The notes beneath the pieces are model-generated. The model made no database searches. It was not told the origin of the DNA and saw only the letters and a program-made list of their open reading frames with translations. From Talinum fruticosum (Eukaryota > Streptophyta > Magnoliopsida > Caryophyllales > Talinaceae), in assembly GCA_021018815.1 (NCBI GenBank), contig JAITYX010000046.1:2793501-2857500 (forward strand): 64,000 nucleotides of DNA, given 5' to 3'. Of this stretch, positions 11,337 to 25,907 are shown one piece after another. A program made the position numbers and the translations under genes. Each line of letters begins with the position of its first letter. Positions within the stretch are counted from its first letter, which is position 1.

Positions 11337-14236
11337 TGTAACACCTCACCCCGGCCCGAGTCGACGTATTACATGTTAGGGTTCCCCGAAAGGAACCCCT
11401 AAGGCTACTTAGGACTTCAAATCGGGTTAGCTAACTTTTTCATAAAATGGCGAAGCGTGTTTCTATATTTCCAAAGGTTTTCCCGAAAAATTCGGTAGAG
11501 TTTCATCCGTAATTTGGCTAAACCCATAGGCTCAAAGCCTTAACCCCGCACAAGATACAATCATAAACTTAATGAATCACACGCTTGAAGTATCCACAAC
11601 ACAAACTCAACGAGCCACATACTCGAAGTAAACACATTGGTCTTTCATATATACACATGGTCAAAATTTAAGTTCAACATACAACCGATCTTTACATCTC
11701 GGAAACATAAAATATATAGCACGTCCGGGAGTCTCCTATCCATTAGTCAACTTCTTCTAAAAATCATGAATCAATCCAGGAGTCTAACTTCTATACTTGA
11801 AAATGTTAATGAGGTCATGAGTTCCACGAGCCTAGCGAATAACCCAAACTCAATCCCTTGTTTCACTTTGCATATTAACATAGACCGATATATAGTCCTG
11901 AATGAGCCGAGCGAGGTCCTCAAACTTATCGAGTGGTACATATGACATCAATCACTCATGAAATCAATCAACAAATATTTCATTCATTCTTTTTATTCAT
12001 GCTCGTCATACATAATCATTCATTATCGTCTCATGTAATATCATAGTTCATGTCTTACATCATATTAATTTCTTATGACATCGGGATTCATTACTCTACT
12101 TGAGCTTATTCATGCATTCAATCTTCATGTAAATCATTGATTATTTCTTTCTTGTTCATCATGTATAATCATTTATTTCGTAATATCATGGTTCTTGACT
12201 TAAGTCTTATTAGTTTCAAATGGAAAGAAGATTTATGTCATACTCTAGAGACCAAGTTCTTTAATTCTTGGAGCCAAGACAATTCGTAGGCTTAGTCCTT
12301 GGAGGTAAAACAATTTGTGGCCTCAAACTACGAAGGACGCGTCATTGTCGGGAATTTGTGGAAGCAATTCAATTCGTGACTTCGGCTTGACGGACACTTC
12401 TATGATAATAACTTCGGAGGTTCTTTAACTCATGGGGTCCTAAATCAAGAACACAATCATTTTTCCCTTCTTTTGTCATTTATGTTTCTTATTTTCTTAT
12501 TTTCATATTTAGCGTCATGATACAACTAATCCAACCAAATCATGATCAACCAAGTTCACAAATAACATCTTCACAATTAATAATTTGCGTAAACATGCTT
12601 CAACTTAAAAACTCATATAATCACGTTTCTATCACTTATAATCAATATACCTCAAGATAAATACATCATAGCATAAGCTTTTCAACTAGAATTTTATTTG
12701 GTAAAATTTTCGTTTAATGATCTGCATATCATCGCACATAGAGTGTTTATGGTTTCACAACTCTCCTTAATCATCACATATATCTTAAACTATCAAAATA
12801 GCTTCTTAATTTCAGTTCTTAACCCAATTACTCAATCGGCCCCAAATTTTTGCCCAAAACAAGACATATTCACTCAAAAATTCATATATTCCAATATACT
12901 TATTCAAAATTTATTAAAATTTTACAGAAAAATTCCACACATTATCATGAACTTCAAGTAAAAATTTCAGGATTTTTGGGATACTCATCAAGTCACAACA
13001 ATTCGAGACAACGGCATAAATATAGAAAAATCTACACTTAAATCATGTATTCAATTTTCTTATTTTTCCTGCTAATTCTATTCAAGCTAGTTTCATCAAA
13101 TTCTCAAACACAAAGCTCAATAATCATCTCCAACAATACTCACATATTTAGTAAATTCATGAATCAAACATAACATGAATCACAACATGTTTCCCAATTC
13201 ACGAGTTGCTAATTTAGTAAATTAAGCCTCTAAATTCTTCAATTAAACCTAAAATTTCCAATTTTATGAATCAATTTCAAGTTTAATCCACCTAATTCAT
13301 TTTAACTTTAGAGAATGAATTTGAATTACTCATCTTGAATTCACAGGGTTTGGATGATTTTCAATTTGAAGGATTTGATTTTCGTGTTAACTTTCCCCTT
13401 TCTTCTTCCTACCCTAACCCTATGCTTCTTCATTCTGTTGCTCTCGCCTCAGTCTTTCGCTACCCCTGGTTCTCTACTTTTGGGTCTGGTTCACTCTATC
13501 TCTTGCTCTCTTTGCTCTCTTTCTTTCTCGTTCTGGTTCAGCCTCTCGTTCTCTACCTTGCTGCTTTGATTATCTCACTCTCTTCTTCTTATCTACTGTT
13601 TCTGGTTCCAGTCCCTCGCTCTCTCGTTCCTTGGTTCTTCTTCCTCTCGTTTCGTTTCTACTTCTGGTTTCCCCTTGCACTCTACTTCTCTTTCTAATTC
13701 CCAGTCTTTCTCTCAATCTCTCACTCACTTTCAATCTCTGGCTTTGGTTTTCTTCATTCGTTCTCTCGCTCTTTCGCTCTCCACTTTTGTTTCTAGGTTT
13801 CCCAGTTTCATTCTCACACTCTCAATCCCTGCATCGTTCTCTATCTAAGCGGGCTCCTTGCTTTTGCCCTCTTAAGCTTTCTCTCTCTTCCCCTCTTTCT
13901 ACACATAAGTGGATTTGTGCTCACATCCTATTAGACCACCAATTACCTAGCTCTAATTCTTTGCCAGCAAAACTGGCCAGCGTAGTGACCCCTTCCCCTT
14001 TTCCGTTTTTTAAAATTTTATTTTATGTTTTAGATTTTCATGTAAATTGGGCCCAATTAATTGAACTAGGCCCATTTAGTTAAATTATGCTCGGGCTTTA
14101 ATTCTCGGGTTCCAATATCAATTCGGAAAAATTATAATAGTAACTAATTCAATAATTTCAATTTTAACTTCACTTTTAATAATTTAATTCTTTATCAAGC
14201 AAGCACCGTAAATGTTCGAATATTTACACCGACACA
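11337..14236 (-). mobile_element. Long LTR (Ty3/gypsy type), minus orientation, probably solo
   Basis: The left edge begins TGTAACACCTCACCCCGG; its first 120 bases match, in reverse complement, the 3' end of the LTR at 20,468-23,653 (shared blocks include ATTACAT and a GTTCC...AAGGAAC palindrome). Both LTRs carry a purine-rich tract of about 600 bp placed about 250 bp after their 5' end (13,390-13,990 here, seen as CT-rich on the plus strand). The upper edge near 14,236 is set by the terminal sequence GTAAATATTCGAACATTTAC on the minus strand and is less certain. No PBS, PPT or coding region adjoins it. Leu/Ser-rich ORFs in it are by-products of the CT-rich tract. Confidence 0.5.
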
Positions 14237-14699
14237 TGTTCTACTTTGCAATCATAAATTATATTATCATCATGATAAGGTTATATGCACTCACTGTGAA
14301 AGGGACAAAAATATGATCTTATAGTATGTCTCACCATTTTTTTATTAACTAAGTTTTCATATTTGGATTTTTATACTAAAAATATGTGCATTTTGCATTT
14401 TCCCTATACGTAATTAGTTTTTACAATTAATTTTTGATTGATTAAATTTTTAAGGTGTATGGTGAAAATGAATATTCAAGATTCAAGCGGCAAATTACAA
14501 ATATTGATATTTTTCAAACAAATTGGGTTCCTCTTTTATTGTTCTCCCCTACATTTGAAGGACTTATATAATAAGGTAAACTGTTCGTATAATATTTTTT
14601 ATAGTAGTTTTCTACTTAGTTTAAATATTTATACATTATATTTTATTGTGCTATACTTTGTTATGTATTATATGTCAGGATAATGGAGTCCATTTTCTA
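14237..14699. other. AT-rich non-coding stretch
   Basis: No gene or repeat recognised. Confidence 0.35.
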
Positions 14700-15277
14700 A
14701 AAATACATTTTCAATCATCCATGTTAGCATCGTACATATTTCTTTTACAACCTCCAACTTCAATTTGCTCAAGGAATTACTGTGTCACATACGTCATTGA
14801 TGTAAATCAAAGAAAAGTGTGGTTATCGAAGTAAATGTTAGTATGCTTCACCTACGTTAATTATATTATTATTATGTTAATTATATTATTATTATTCAAT
14901 AAAATTAATTAATTATTTATTTCAATTTCAAACATGGATTATAACTATTTGTGTTTAACTATTCTTTTTAGGTCATTCGTGATGATGTTGGTGGTCATTA
15001 TGATTTCAAACTTTTATATTTCCCTCTTTACTTATTTGAAGTTGAACTAATATATCATGTTATTTCATCTATTTACCTATAGACAATAACTTTTGTTTTA
15101 GAATTAGTTGCTCTAATTATCTTTGCGATCTAAACACTCAAAACATTGTATATTACTTGTCAATGTTATTTAATTTGGATTTTTATTTAGCTATATGTTT
15201 ATATGTATTCTATGATTTTTTTATTTATCATTGTGGATTTATCAGAAACCTCAATGTAAAATGTTATATGTAATTTT
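14700..15277 (+). repeat. Left arm of a ~0.6-kb inverted repeat
   Basis: This arm matches the reverse complement of 19,034-19,640 over nearly its whole length with scattered substitutions and small indels (for example ACCTCCAACTTCAATTT and GATGATGTTGGTGGTCATTA are shared). The arms are about 3.8 kb apart. An intron-acceptor-like CTTTTTAG precedes GTCATTCGTGATGATG, so the arms may derive from an exon-intron part of an element gene, but no protein family was recognised. Confidence 0.85.
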
Positions 15278-15576
15278 TTGTTTACTCATTATTAAGTTTC
15301 TCTTACATTCTATTACATTTTTTTACTATTAAATTACTCATATGAAGTTTGCTCCATTACTAATTAAATTAATTATTTATTATTGTCTTAACTGTCATAG
15401 TACTCCATACATAATAAACATTATTATATCTATTTAATATCAAAATGAATCATATTAAGACTGTATGAATGAATTCCTTATTATCATAATGACATAATCA
15501 TAAAAATATCATTATGATAGTATTATTTCAAAATTTGAACTCTTTCAATTCGTTACACATGTACGTGCGAATCCAA

Positions 15577-16479
<903 letters not shown>

Positions 16480-19033
16480 TTGCAACTTGTGAAATTCCTC
16501 ATAAGTCAAACGATGTGTTGAATAATGAAGTCAACTTGCCATGGTGGCCGAATAATTCCTTTGATCGCATCAACGATGATTATGTTATCTCCCTCTATTT
16601 GGAGCATTCGAACTTTAGGTTTGAGAGCTTCTTGTATTCCAAACCTAAGTGTCATTGTTTCGGCAACCAATGGAAGTCCGCTCCGTATCACTCGCTCCTG
16701 CACTCACTATGCTCTGCTTTCCTCATTTCGTAGTATAAATCCTACAACTGCCTTACTATTTTTGACTGATCCGTTAAAGTTGAGTTTGATCTATCCCTTC
16801 GAAGTCTATTCCATTTGACAAGACGCACTTGTTTTGGTAAGGAGTGGTAATTTGTAGCGTAGAGATCTTTAGGTGAATTATTCGACCTTGAAGTCGACTC
16901 CGCGAATGCCCTCTTTGCCTTGATGATGATTCCGATATGGTTGAACTCTTCATTGTTGAAGGTAAGGGCATTTTTCTCCTTCTAAATGCTCTATATCAAA
17001 AATAGGACCCTATTCGATTGGTTTGGTTGGAGTGAAGATTTTGCCACAAGCGGGATAACTTTACCATCGAGGTTGTGAGAGATGAAGTTGATGTGATGAA
17101 TCCATTGATGGTTTGTAGCTGTAGCCACCGCTTGTTATGTATATGGGCGAAAGAAAAAAAGGTGGCTATTCGTCTCATCACGAGAATTACAAATCTTACG
17201 GAAGGGATCAATCTAAATTCCTCTATTTGCTAATCTCTTCCCGAGTGGAATTTCCTCATGAAGGAATTGCCACGAGAAGATTTTAACCTTTGGTGGGATT
17301 CAAGTTTTTCAAATTCAATGCGCATCCCACCTATCATGATCAAGATTATTCTCTACCAATCTAGTAGTTGTTTTTGTAGATAACAACCCATTACTTGAAA
17401 GGCCCCAATATCTTTCATCATCAGTGAGGTAGACAGGTAATGGACATTTTGTAATAAGGTAGCGTTCAGCTTAGGGATATTCTAGCTGTTCTCATTTGTA
17501 ATAAAATCACTCACTCTAGGTTGTAAATCAAGAGTAGTATAGGATCATATATCATGTAGCTTGGAGTAAAATCGACTAAGGCACCGGATGTCGATCCGTA
17601 AGAGAATATCTTTCCCATTTCTAATTTTCCAAAAATGATACCTTACTAAATAAAGCAAAATATTTGGAAAAAGACTTCCAAACCCAAGAATCTGTGTTTC
17701 TTGGTTTTCTTGAGAACATATCCCCTTTTCTAGCATAATTGGATTAAATAAGAACCACTTTACTAGCTTTTGACAGAGAATTAGCCTTCCAAGAGTTGAG
17801 GTTTACGTTGACAATATTAATAATCGGTGTAAACAACAAAATCTTCTTATTGCCTTGGTGTGCAAGCACCCTAAATATTTACCCAAGGATTCCATAATAG
17901 GGATATGGAAAATAGCAAAAGTTATTTCCTTATCTTTTCTAGTGGCATTCGGAGAGAAAATCATGGACGATTTATGAAAATTAATTAATTATCCAAAATA
18001 CGCACGGAAATCATCTATGATTATCTTTAGAAAACAAAAAGAATGTGCCTTCGCTTTACAAAAAGCAAGCTATCATCAACATAGAAAAGAGTCGAGATAG
18101 TACTACTCTTGTCATAAAGTTTAATGCCCAACTCATTTTTCTTGTTGACTCCAACTTGAATAAGTTTGGATGTTAAAACTTCCATGCAAATAAGGGAAAG
18201 ATAAGGTGATAGTGGGTCACCTTCTCGAAGTCCTCTATACGGTTTTAAAAAGCCATTTGGTTGATCATTCATATGGATAGAATAAGAAAAATTAGACATA
18301 CATTCTTTAATCCACATGTTCCATTTATGAGGAAAACCCATTTCATTCAGGCAATCGAGAAGAAAATCTCATTTGACTTTATCATATGCTTTTTCATATC
18401 TAATCTAAGAGTTACACAAGTTTTTTTTTCTTTTTTCATTTTTAAATTTATTCATAACTTCGTGTGCAAGTAAAATATTATCATCAATCTGTCTACACTG
18501 TACGAAAGCAGTTTGGAGCTGGGATATAATACTTTCAAGGCATGGTCTAAGTCGATTTGCTAAAATTTTTGCTAAAATTTTATATAACCTATTGTACAAG
18601 TCAATGGGTCTAAAATGATTCGTCACACTAGGGTCCTCAATCTTTGAAACCAACGTAATAAACGTATGATTTATCTCTTTGAAAATTTTCCCATTAACAT
18701 GGAAATTGTAAATCATACTTGGAAATATGAGCTCCCACAATATCCCAAAACTTTTGGAAGAAGCTTGGCCCAAACCCATTTTGTCCAGGAGCTTTTGAGG
18801 CTTCCATTTGGTAAACTGCAGTTTTAATTTCATCCACTGAAAATTTTTGAATGAGACTAGCCCTCCGTCGGTCATTCAGTTTTGCATGGAAAAAAGGTGA
18901 TAAACTCATTCAATTAGAGTTCTTTGTGAATCTCTTATGAAAATCATTGACGAAGATGTCATTAATAGTTTACATATCCTCTATCCATACCCTAGAAGAA
19001 TCCTTTAGTCCGGTGATTGCCTTTTTCTCTTTT
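16480..19033 (-). pseudogene. L1-type LINE fragment: reverse transcriptase, zinc-binding and RNase H parts
   Basis: On the minus strand the fragment starts inside the reverse transcriptase (18,405-18,909, with FKEINHTFITLVSKIEDP and FRPIDLYNRLYKILAKILANRL). It continues with GLREGDPLSPYL and the catalytic box FYVDDSLLF (18,027-18,341). Then come a zinc-binding region (about 17,000-17,740) and an RNase H-like end with IEGDNIIIVDAIKG (16,506-16,703). It is 5' truncated: ORF1 and the endonuclease are absent, as is usual after incomplete target-primed reverse transcription. Several frameshifts break it. The C-terminal RNase H separates it from the LINE pair at 26-38 kb. Its 5' edge abuts the right arm of the inverted repeat. 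Confidence 0.8.
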
Positions 19034-19640
19034 AAACTTTAGTGCAATTACATATAACGTTTCATGTTGAGGTTTCGAGATAAATCCACAGTGATAAATA
19101 AAAAAATCATAGAATACATATATACATATAACTAAACAAAAACCCAAATTAAATAATAGTGATAAATAATATACAATGTTCCGGGTCTTTAGATCGCAAA
19201 GATAATTGAGCAATGAGTTATAAAATAAAAGTTATTGTCTATAGTTAAATAGATGAAACAACATGATATATTAGTTCAACTTCAAATAAGCAAAGAGGGA
19301 AATATAAAAGTTTGAAATCGTAATGACCACCAACATCATCATGAATGACCTACAAAGAATAGTTAAACGCAAATAGTTATAATCCATGTTTAAAATTAAA
19401 ATAAATAATTAATTAATTTGGTTGAATAATAATAATGTAATTAACATAATAATAATATAATTAACATAGATGAAGCATACTAACATTTACTTTGATAAGT
19501 GCACTTTTCTTTCCAATTAACATCAATGGCATATGTGACGTTCTAGTAATTCCTTGAAAAAATTGAAGTTGGAGGTTATAAAAGGAATACATACGATATT
19601 AACATGCATGATTGACAATGTTTTGATTATCGGATGCTTG
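19034..19640 (-). repeat. Right arm of the ~0.6-kb inverted repeat
   Basis: Reverse-complement match of 14,700-15,277. Its inner edge abuts the truncated 5' end of the LINE fragment, so the LINE may have inserted at the arm boundary. The two arms could pair in a read-through transcript. Confidence 0.85.
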
Positions 19641-20182
19641 CAAAGGAGCCAAAAGCACCACAATTTCCATGACATCTATTGTATATCGAAGAAGAAAGGA
19701 AATGAAAAGACGCACAAAAAAAGGAATAATATATGATGTATAGCGTTGGGGAAAATATAAGAATGTACATGGTAAGAACAAAAATGTACTTATTACTCGG
19801 GTGTTGTCATTTAAGAATGACATAATAACATGTAAATCTAACGAATTGTAATAGTTAATAGAAAAAAGGTCAAGCTCTATTGAAACCTCAATTACTTCGT
19901 GTCTTCGGTTAATTGGAACTGATGTTGATAAGGTGTTCATCCGTTAAGATGACTTGTACTCATTCATAGTAATAAACTAATTCCTCTTTCAAACTTTCAA
20001 TGAAATAATTTGCATCTTTAGGGAAAGTGTTGCATTGAATAAGTTCTCCCTAAAATATAATTAAAAAATATAATAAATATTAATTATACTGTAAATTTTT
20101 CAACTAATTAAAAGAAAAGTATAATAACAGGGTTAATCATAGGTAAAAAAACAATGTTATCAATTAAAATATAATTGAAAGA

Positions 20183-20260
<78 letters not shown>

Positions 20261-20467
20261 GATTACTAAAGCTATTGTATGAATATAAATGCACAGGGTT
20301 AGTTATAAGATTATTAAAAGAGGGCACGCATTAAATTATAGGTAGAACAATATGCACATTGTTATTATTAAGAAAACAAGGCACACATTAATCATGGTAA
20401 ATATTAATAATAAATAATTGGTGTAATATTATTAAATAATCAAAATAATTAAAATAAGCGGAGGAAT
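19641..20467. other. AT-rich non-coding stretch
   Basis: No gene recognised. It holds the TTA/ATA microsatellite listed separately and ends at the target duplication GGAAT of the following LTR. Confidence 0.35.
20183..20260. repeat. (TTA)n(ATA)n microsatellite
   Basis: About 30 bases of TTA units switch to about 47 bases of ATA units, making a self-complementary tract. Confidence 0.96.
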
Positions 20468-23400
20468 TGTAAGACCCGTGATTTTGGGTTAGGTAGTTAT
20501 ATGAGTTAAATTAATTATTTATCCTTAATTAAATTAAGTAGGTCGAATGACCAAGTTATATACATGGTTAGATATTCGTTATTTTATTTGAGCGAATTAT
20601 TATTAGTTCGCGTAAGTATAATTAGTAGCGCGTATTAATTCCTTTCTCTGAATTTTCTGTCGGACTAGATACGTATAAATCCGAGACCGCTTATGCTACG
20701 TATGTGGGTTTATTTATTATTATGTTTAACAAAAAAAGAAAAAGGGAATAGAAGGGGAAAAAGGAAATGAGGAGGTGGGTTTTGGTTTAAGTGGAGAAAT
20801 GAGATAGAAACCAAATTTGGTGTCCAATGATAATGAGATACCAAACCAATTAGGCGGTGGAGAGAGGGAGGAAGCAAAGAGGAAGAAGGCTCGGAGGCCT
20901 GAGCGAGAGGAAAGGAAAGGAAAGGTGAGGCGAGGGAGAACAACACACGAGAGAGAAAGGGAAAGCGAGCACGAGTGAGAGGAACATCGGAAACCGGCAA
21001 CCGGCGGGCTCGCCGTGCCCGAGGACAGAGCGACGGACCAAGGAAAAAGGAAAAAGGGAGTGAAAGAAAGAAGGAGTAGAACAAGAACAGGGAAAACGAG
21101 AGAAGGGAGGTCGAGCGAGGGGAAACACAGCGAGAAGCGAGAGAGATAAAGGCTCAAGCACGCGGCGTAAGAAAGGGAGAGGGAGAGAGCGAGAGCCCGG
21201 AGGCCGATGGTCGCCTGAACGATGAGAACGTCGCGGCTAGCAAGCGCAGAGAAGGGAGCGAAGGACCGAGACAGAGCGAGAGACCGAGAGGCCGAGCGGG
21301 AACCGGCCGAGAGACGAAACCACGAAGAGGAAGGGGAACGACAACCAGTGAGCACGGAAATCGTGGCCGGCGATGGCATCGGGCATGGAGAAAGGCGGCG
21401 AGACCGGGCTTGGCAGCGGAGGAAGAGGAAGGAAAGTAGGAAACCGACCTAGGCCAATATGAAACTCAACGAACTGTGGATCCTTAATTCGAGGTGGGTA
21501 GTCTCATACTCTAAACTATTAGTAATTTCGAAACCCAAATGGATTTATTGTGATTATTGAGTTTTATTGTGAATATTGAATGTGTGCTATTAAACCAGTT
21601 GAGTAGTTGCTAAAAGTTGAATTAGGAGTCTTGAAGGGATTTGGTAGATGTTTAGGCTTGAATTGGAAACCGAGGAATTCAGACGGAGTTAGATTGCTTG
21701 GATATAGTAAGTAGTATCGAGGATTTAATCAGTTGGGGATGAGCACGTTGTGGTTTGGACATAAATTACGAAATTAATATTCCAGATTGAGCCTTAGAGA
21801 TTTATTGAAATTACGACATTAAGAAATCATTGCTAAGATTGGGAAATAATGAGTGAAGTATAAAGAGGAGTATGAATTCCTATTGATTGATGCACAATTG
21901 AGAGATCGGAGTGAGAAATGGGTGATTATCAAGTTAATTGAGTTCGAAGTATATTTAAATCTTCGAGGTTGAACTAAACGTGAAGGTAAGAAAAGCTAAT
22001 GGAAATTGAGTGACGAAAAGTGATTAAGGATTATATAACTAAGGATGGACGAACAAGAGTTGAGTAATAAGATAGAGATATACAATGGGAGTTTGAGGCA
22101 GGAAAATGATGAGCGGGAAATTGTAAGGTTAAGTTGAGTTTGGAATGTATCTAAGTCTTTGAGATGAAATTAAGTCGGAAGATGAGCTTAGCAAAAAGTA
22201 ACCTAAGTGATAAAGTGAGATTAGGAGTTATATGGCTGAGTATGAACAAAGGGAGTTGATTTATAAAGTTGAGACCTAGAATGAGGTATTGAAGTAAAGA
22301 CAGAGAATTGTGAGAAGTTGAGACGTTGAATTAGGTGGTACCTACTTGTGGTTATTGTGGCTCGAAAAAGGGAATTAATTTTACTAAATTGGTGAATTTA
22401 GAAAGGTACAGATCGGAGAGGAGCTAAGAATGACTATCGGTGTTGAATTCTGGTTATCTCGTGCAAGTGATTGTGTTAAGTAATGTTCAAAAGTAGTTTT
22501 GAAAGGAGTTATGTACTTTACGCAAAATGATCCTTGAATGCAATTTCTTATGAACTGCCTTTCAAACGTGATTATGTTTTAAAGAAGCAAAACTTATTTG
22601 AGAAAGTGAATCGAATTTGAGAAAGTGAATTTATAAGGGTGACATGTGGTGTCATGTCTCCCTTGATGTTAAATCGATTTGAGAAAGCTATTGAAGTGAA
22701 TGTGATGAATGATTATGTGCAAATTGTTTTGAATCGACTGGCTACTAATCGTTTAGCATACCGAAGGGTTCGAACCGGGGATGCCCAGCTAGAAATTTCG
22801 AGGGATAACAGGGGTCCTGTGGTGACGAGGATGCCCGATCCGAGACTTCCGAAGATAGGTCCCGGGAGCCTTTTTGTTCGGGGTTGCGCCCTAGAACTTA
22901 AAGAAGTGCTAGTTTAAATCCCCATTAGGCCCGAAAGTTGATTCAAATTGAAAAAGAATTGTGATGAGTGTGAAACCACATTTCAAATGATTAAAGTGTT
23001 GTGATTCATATGTGACAATTAATTTCAAAGGATTTCATTGAAAAATATATGGATTTGTATTATGTTACTATGCTTTCGTCGATTTCATTATTATGAGTAA
23101 TATGTGTAAAGAATTTCCATTTTAAGGGTATACCCCATAAATTTCCTCTTTTCCCCCGAGTGTTGTAGGTGCATTCTCGGGAGATGTGTGCGGTACTTAG
23201 CTTATTCTAGACTCCGTTGATTGCCGTTTGTTGGTTGTCGAGCGATTCAAATCGCGAATGTGCATTTCTTCTATTTCTAAGTATTGTACTTGTAATGTAG
23301 TTCATGTAGTTTGTACCGGATGTATAGTAAACCATTTAGATCTTTTTAAGTTTTATCGCATGCTTGGTTGGACTCGGCATATGGTCGTTGAGTTGTATAC

Positions 23401-23653
23401 TCCGAGCGTGTGGCTTGTTGAGTTATGTTATGCTTTTTATGCAAGGTTTTAGGGCGTTAAGTCTAAGGGATAGTCCATATTACAAACGGAACTCTGCCGA
23501 AATTTTAGGAAATCTCAAATTCTTTTGGAAAACCACATTTATTACCTTTAAGTTGGGTTTAAATAGCCAAACCGACACTAGAAAGAGCCTTGAGAGTTCC
23601 TTTAAGGAACTCTAGCGATGTAATACTCCTAGGGGGTGTTTTGGGGTGTTATA
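20468..23653 (+). mobile_element. Solo LTR (Ty3/gypsy type), 3.2 kb, with 5-bp target duplication
   Basis: Begins TGTAAGACCCG and ends GGGGTGTTATA, near-inverted ends. It is flanked on both sides by GGAAT (20,463-20,467 and 23,654-23,658). There is no PBS, coding region or PPT inside, so it is best read as a solo LTR left by recombination between the two LTRs of an element. Length and ends suit long-LTR plant chromoviruses (Del/Tekay type), but the lineage is an inference. A purine-rich tract lies at 20,720-21,450. Long Ser/Arg/Leu-rich ORFs across it reflect composition, not genes. Confidence 0.8.
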
Positions 23654-23658
23654 GGAAT

Positions 23659-25900
23659 ATTAAGAGAAATATACACATTTAAATATCAAGTTCGATCCAA
23701 ATATTTTGACTTACATTTCTCCCCTATAATATTATTAAATATCATATTTTTTTACTTTATTTATTATTAACATTTAAGTGGTTTTAGAATTAGAGTATCA
23801 CTCAGGTGGTTTTTTGTGCTTTGTCTTTAAACTACTGATTTTGGTGTTACAACTCGAGTACTTGACATGTGTTGGTGCTTTCAATATGGTTTCAATTGGT
23901 TTTAGTTGGATCTATACCTTTTTGTCAGTGCAAATTATGTCTTTATCTCCCATTTCTCTCCCCTCTTTGAAATTCTATAGCTTTTTGTTATTCTATGATT
24001 TTTGATTGATTGATTATGGTTTTTCATTCCTCCCTCTCTCGCTCTTTGCTATGTTTTTAGATCGTTGTTTACACTTTACAATCAGCTTCGAATATAACAC
24101 TCCGTATATAAATTCGATTAAAGAATGCAGAGATTGATTTGACTCATGCTTTGATTTTGGGATTTGAAGAAATTGAGAAGCAACCCGTTGATTAGAGGGT
24201 TAATTGAAGAAATTGTAAAAGAGAGGAACAAGATTGATGCATGCTCTCTCCTCTCAGACAGTGTTAAGTGGTAAAGATTTTTTATTCATCTACGGTGGAT
24301 CAGGAAAATGGTGTAATGGGTTTGTTGAAAAAATCATTGTCATGGGTGAGAGAGAGGAGAGATGAAGATTACAATCATTCAACATTGTTCATCTTTGATT
24401 ATAATAGGAAGATGGTTCCAGGTTGACGAATTTTTGAAGAGTTGTTTGTAGGTAACACTTAATTAATAACAACTATTACGTGGGCGTATGTTTCCTCTCT
24501 GTGCACATCTGTCTTATATATAAAGAAAAGATGGACATAATATGTATAATTTTCATCGAGGTCATATTAATATTTAAATTTAAATTTTTATATTTAAGTC
24601 TAAATTTATCATATTTTCTTTTAAAAGTTTGGCTCAAGTTTTCTTAGAAAGTATAGGTACATATTTGAATTTTACATATCTTCTAGTTTGTTTATTTAAA
24701 GTAGTAACTTATTTCCAATGATATTGTAATTTTAGATTGTGTACTACTTTAACTCATTTGATTCTATTTGTGAGCAATAAATTATATATAGAAGTCTAAA
24801 TATATTTAACCATGTTTACCATATTTCTTTTATGTTTCACTCAATTTATATAAAGTAAGACTAATTTTTCAAATTAATTAGCTTGATGGCTGAAAGACTT
24901 TTAGTGACTTATGAATACTTTATATCAATCAATAATTGTCAAAGTTTATATTCAATTTTTATGTTCTAAGTGCATCATATTTAATTTAATATATCTTTAA
25001 TAAAAAAATTTACTAATATATCATTATAGACATTCTAATTACCCACAAGAGATAGATTGATGATTCTGTTATAAATGTTAACCCACAATTATGTTATAAC
25101 AAAATCTCATAAATTATTAACCATATTTTACGTATTATCATTACTTTTCGAAAATTATTATTGTTTTGCTTTGAGTTTTTTATTCAAAATGACTCAGGAG
25201 TAGATAACATTATCGTTAAGAAAAGAAATTAATAAGAAAAAATTTAAACTTACTTGACATCAAGGAATTGCATAGTTTCTACCAGATTTTGTATGTTGGA
25301 CAAACATATAAATACATTCCATTTTTGGGAATTTGGATATACATACATAAAAGGAGCATAAGCCATTGCTATTTGTAAAAAAAAAAAAAACAGATAAAGA
25401 AATTGAATTCATATGTATATGTAATGTATATATATAACATAAATAAAATTCGAGTTGAGAGTTTATAATGAAATCACCTATATAATGTATAAACACATAA
25501 ATACATTAGTATAAAAAAATAAAACGAGAGGGAAAGTATACTTATTATTAGTCTCTAAAACAAAGCAGGGGAACTTCATTGATATGATAAAATTGGAGAT
25601 TTATAAGGCTTACTCAAGTTACTCTAATTGAACTAAGCTAGTATATGACGCGATGCCTGGCAGTTGGATTTATATGATAAAATGGACAGTTGCAAAATGA
25701 TCGGAAGTTACAAAATGATGACTGAAACGTGGGGGTGGGGTGGGGGAAATAGTAGGATTTAATTGGCGTAATGGTAGCGTTTAGTTGAGGGCGTGGTGAA
25801 GATTATTATGCTGTAACCGTTTATATTTAAGGAAAAAAGAGATTAACTGTTACGGTAAATAAATGATTTTCTCATAATTTTTTATTTGAAAAATGTAATT
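23659..25900. other. AT-rich non-coding stretch
   Basis: No ORF, RNA gene or repeat could be supported across about 2.2 kb. Confidence 0.4.
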
Positions 25901-25907
25901 ATTTAAT

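Noticed and set aside
13335..14083. Long Leu/Ser/Phe-rich plus-strand ORFs that look like membrane proteins
   Set aside because: They follow a CT-rich tract inside an LTR; the same tract appears as GA-rich sequence in the related LTR at 20.7-21.4 kb and opens frames by composition only.
20726..21379. 217-codon minus-strand ORF, the second longest open frame of the window
   Set aside because: Low-complexity Ser/Leu/Arg protein from a purine-rich tract inside a solo LTR; no domain, and overlapping frames are open as well.
22730..22800. Possible tRNA-like gene with a GGTTCGAACC B-box
   Set aside because: No matching A-box and no cloverleaf could be built upstream; it lies inside the solo LTR.
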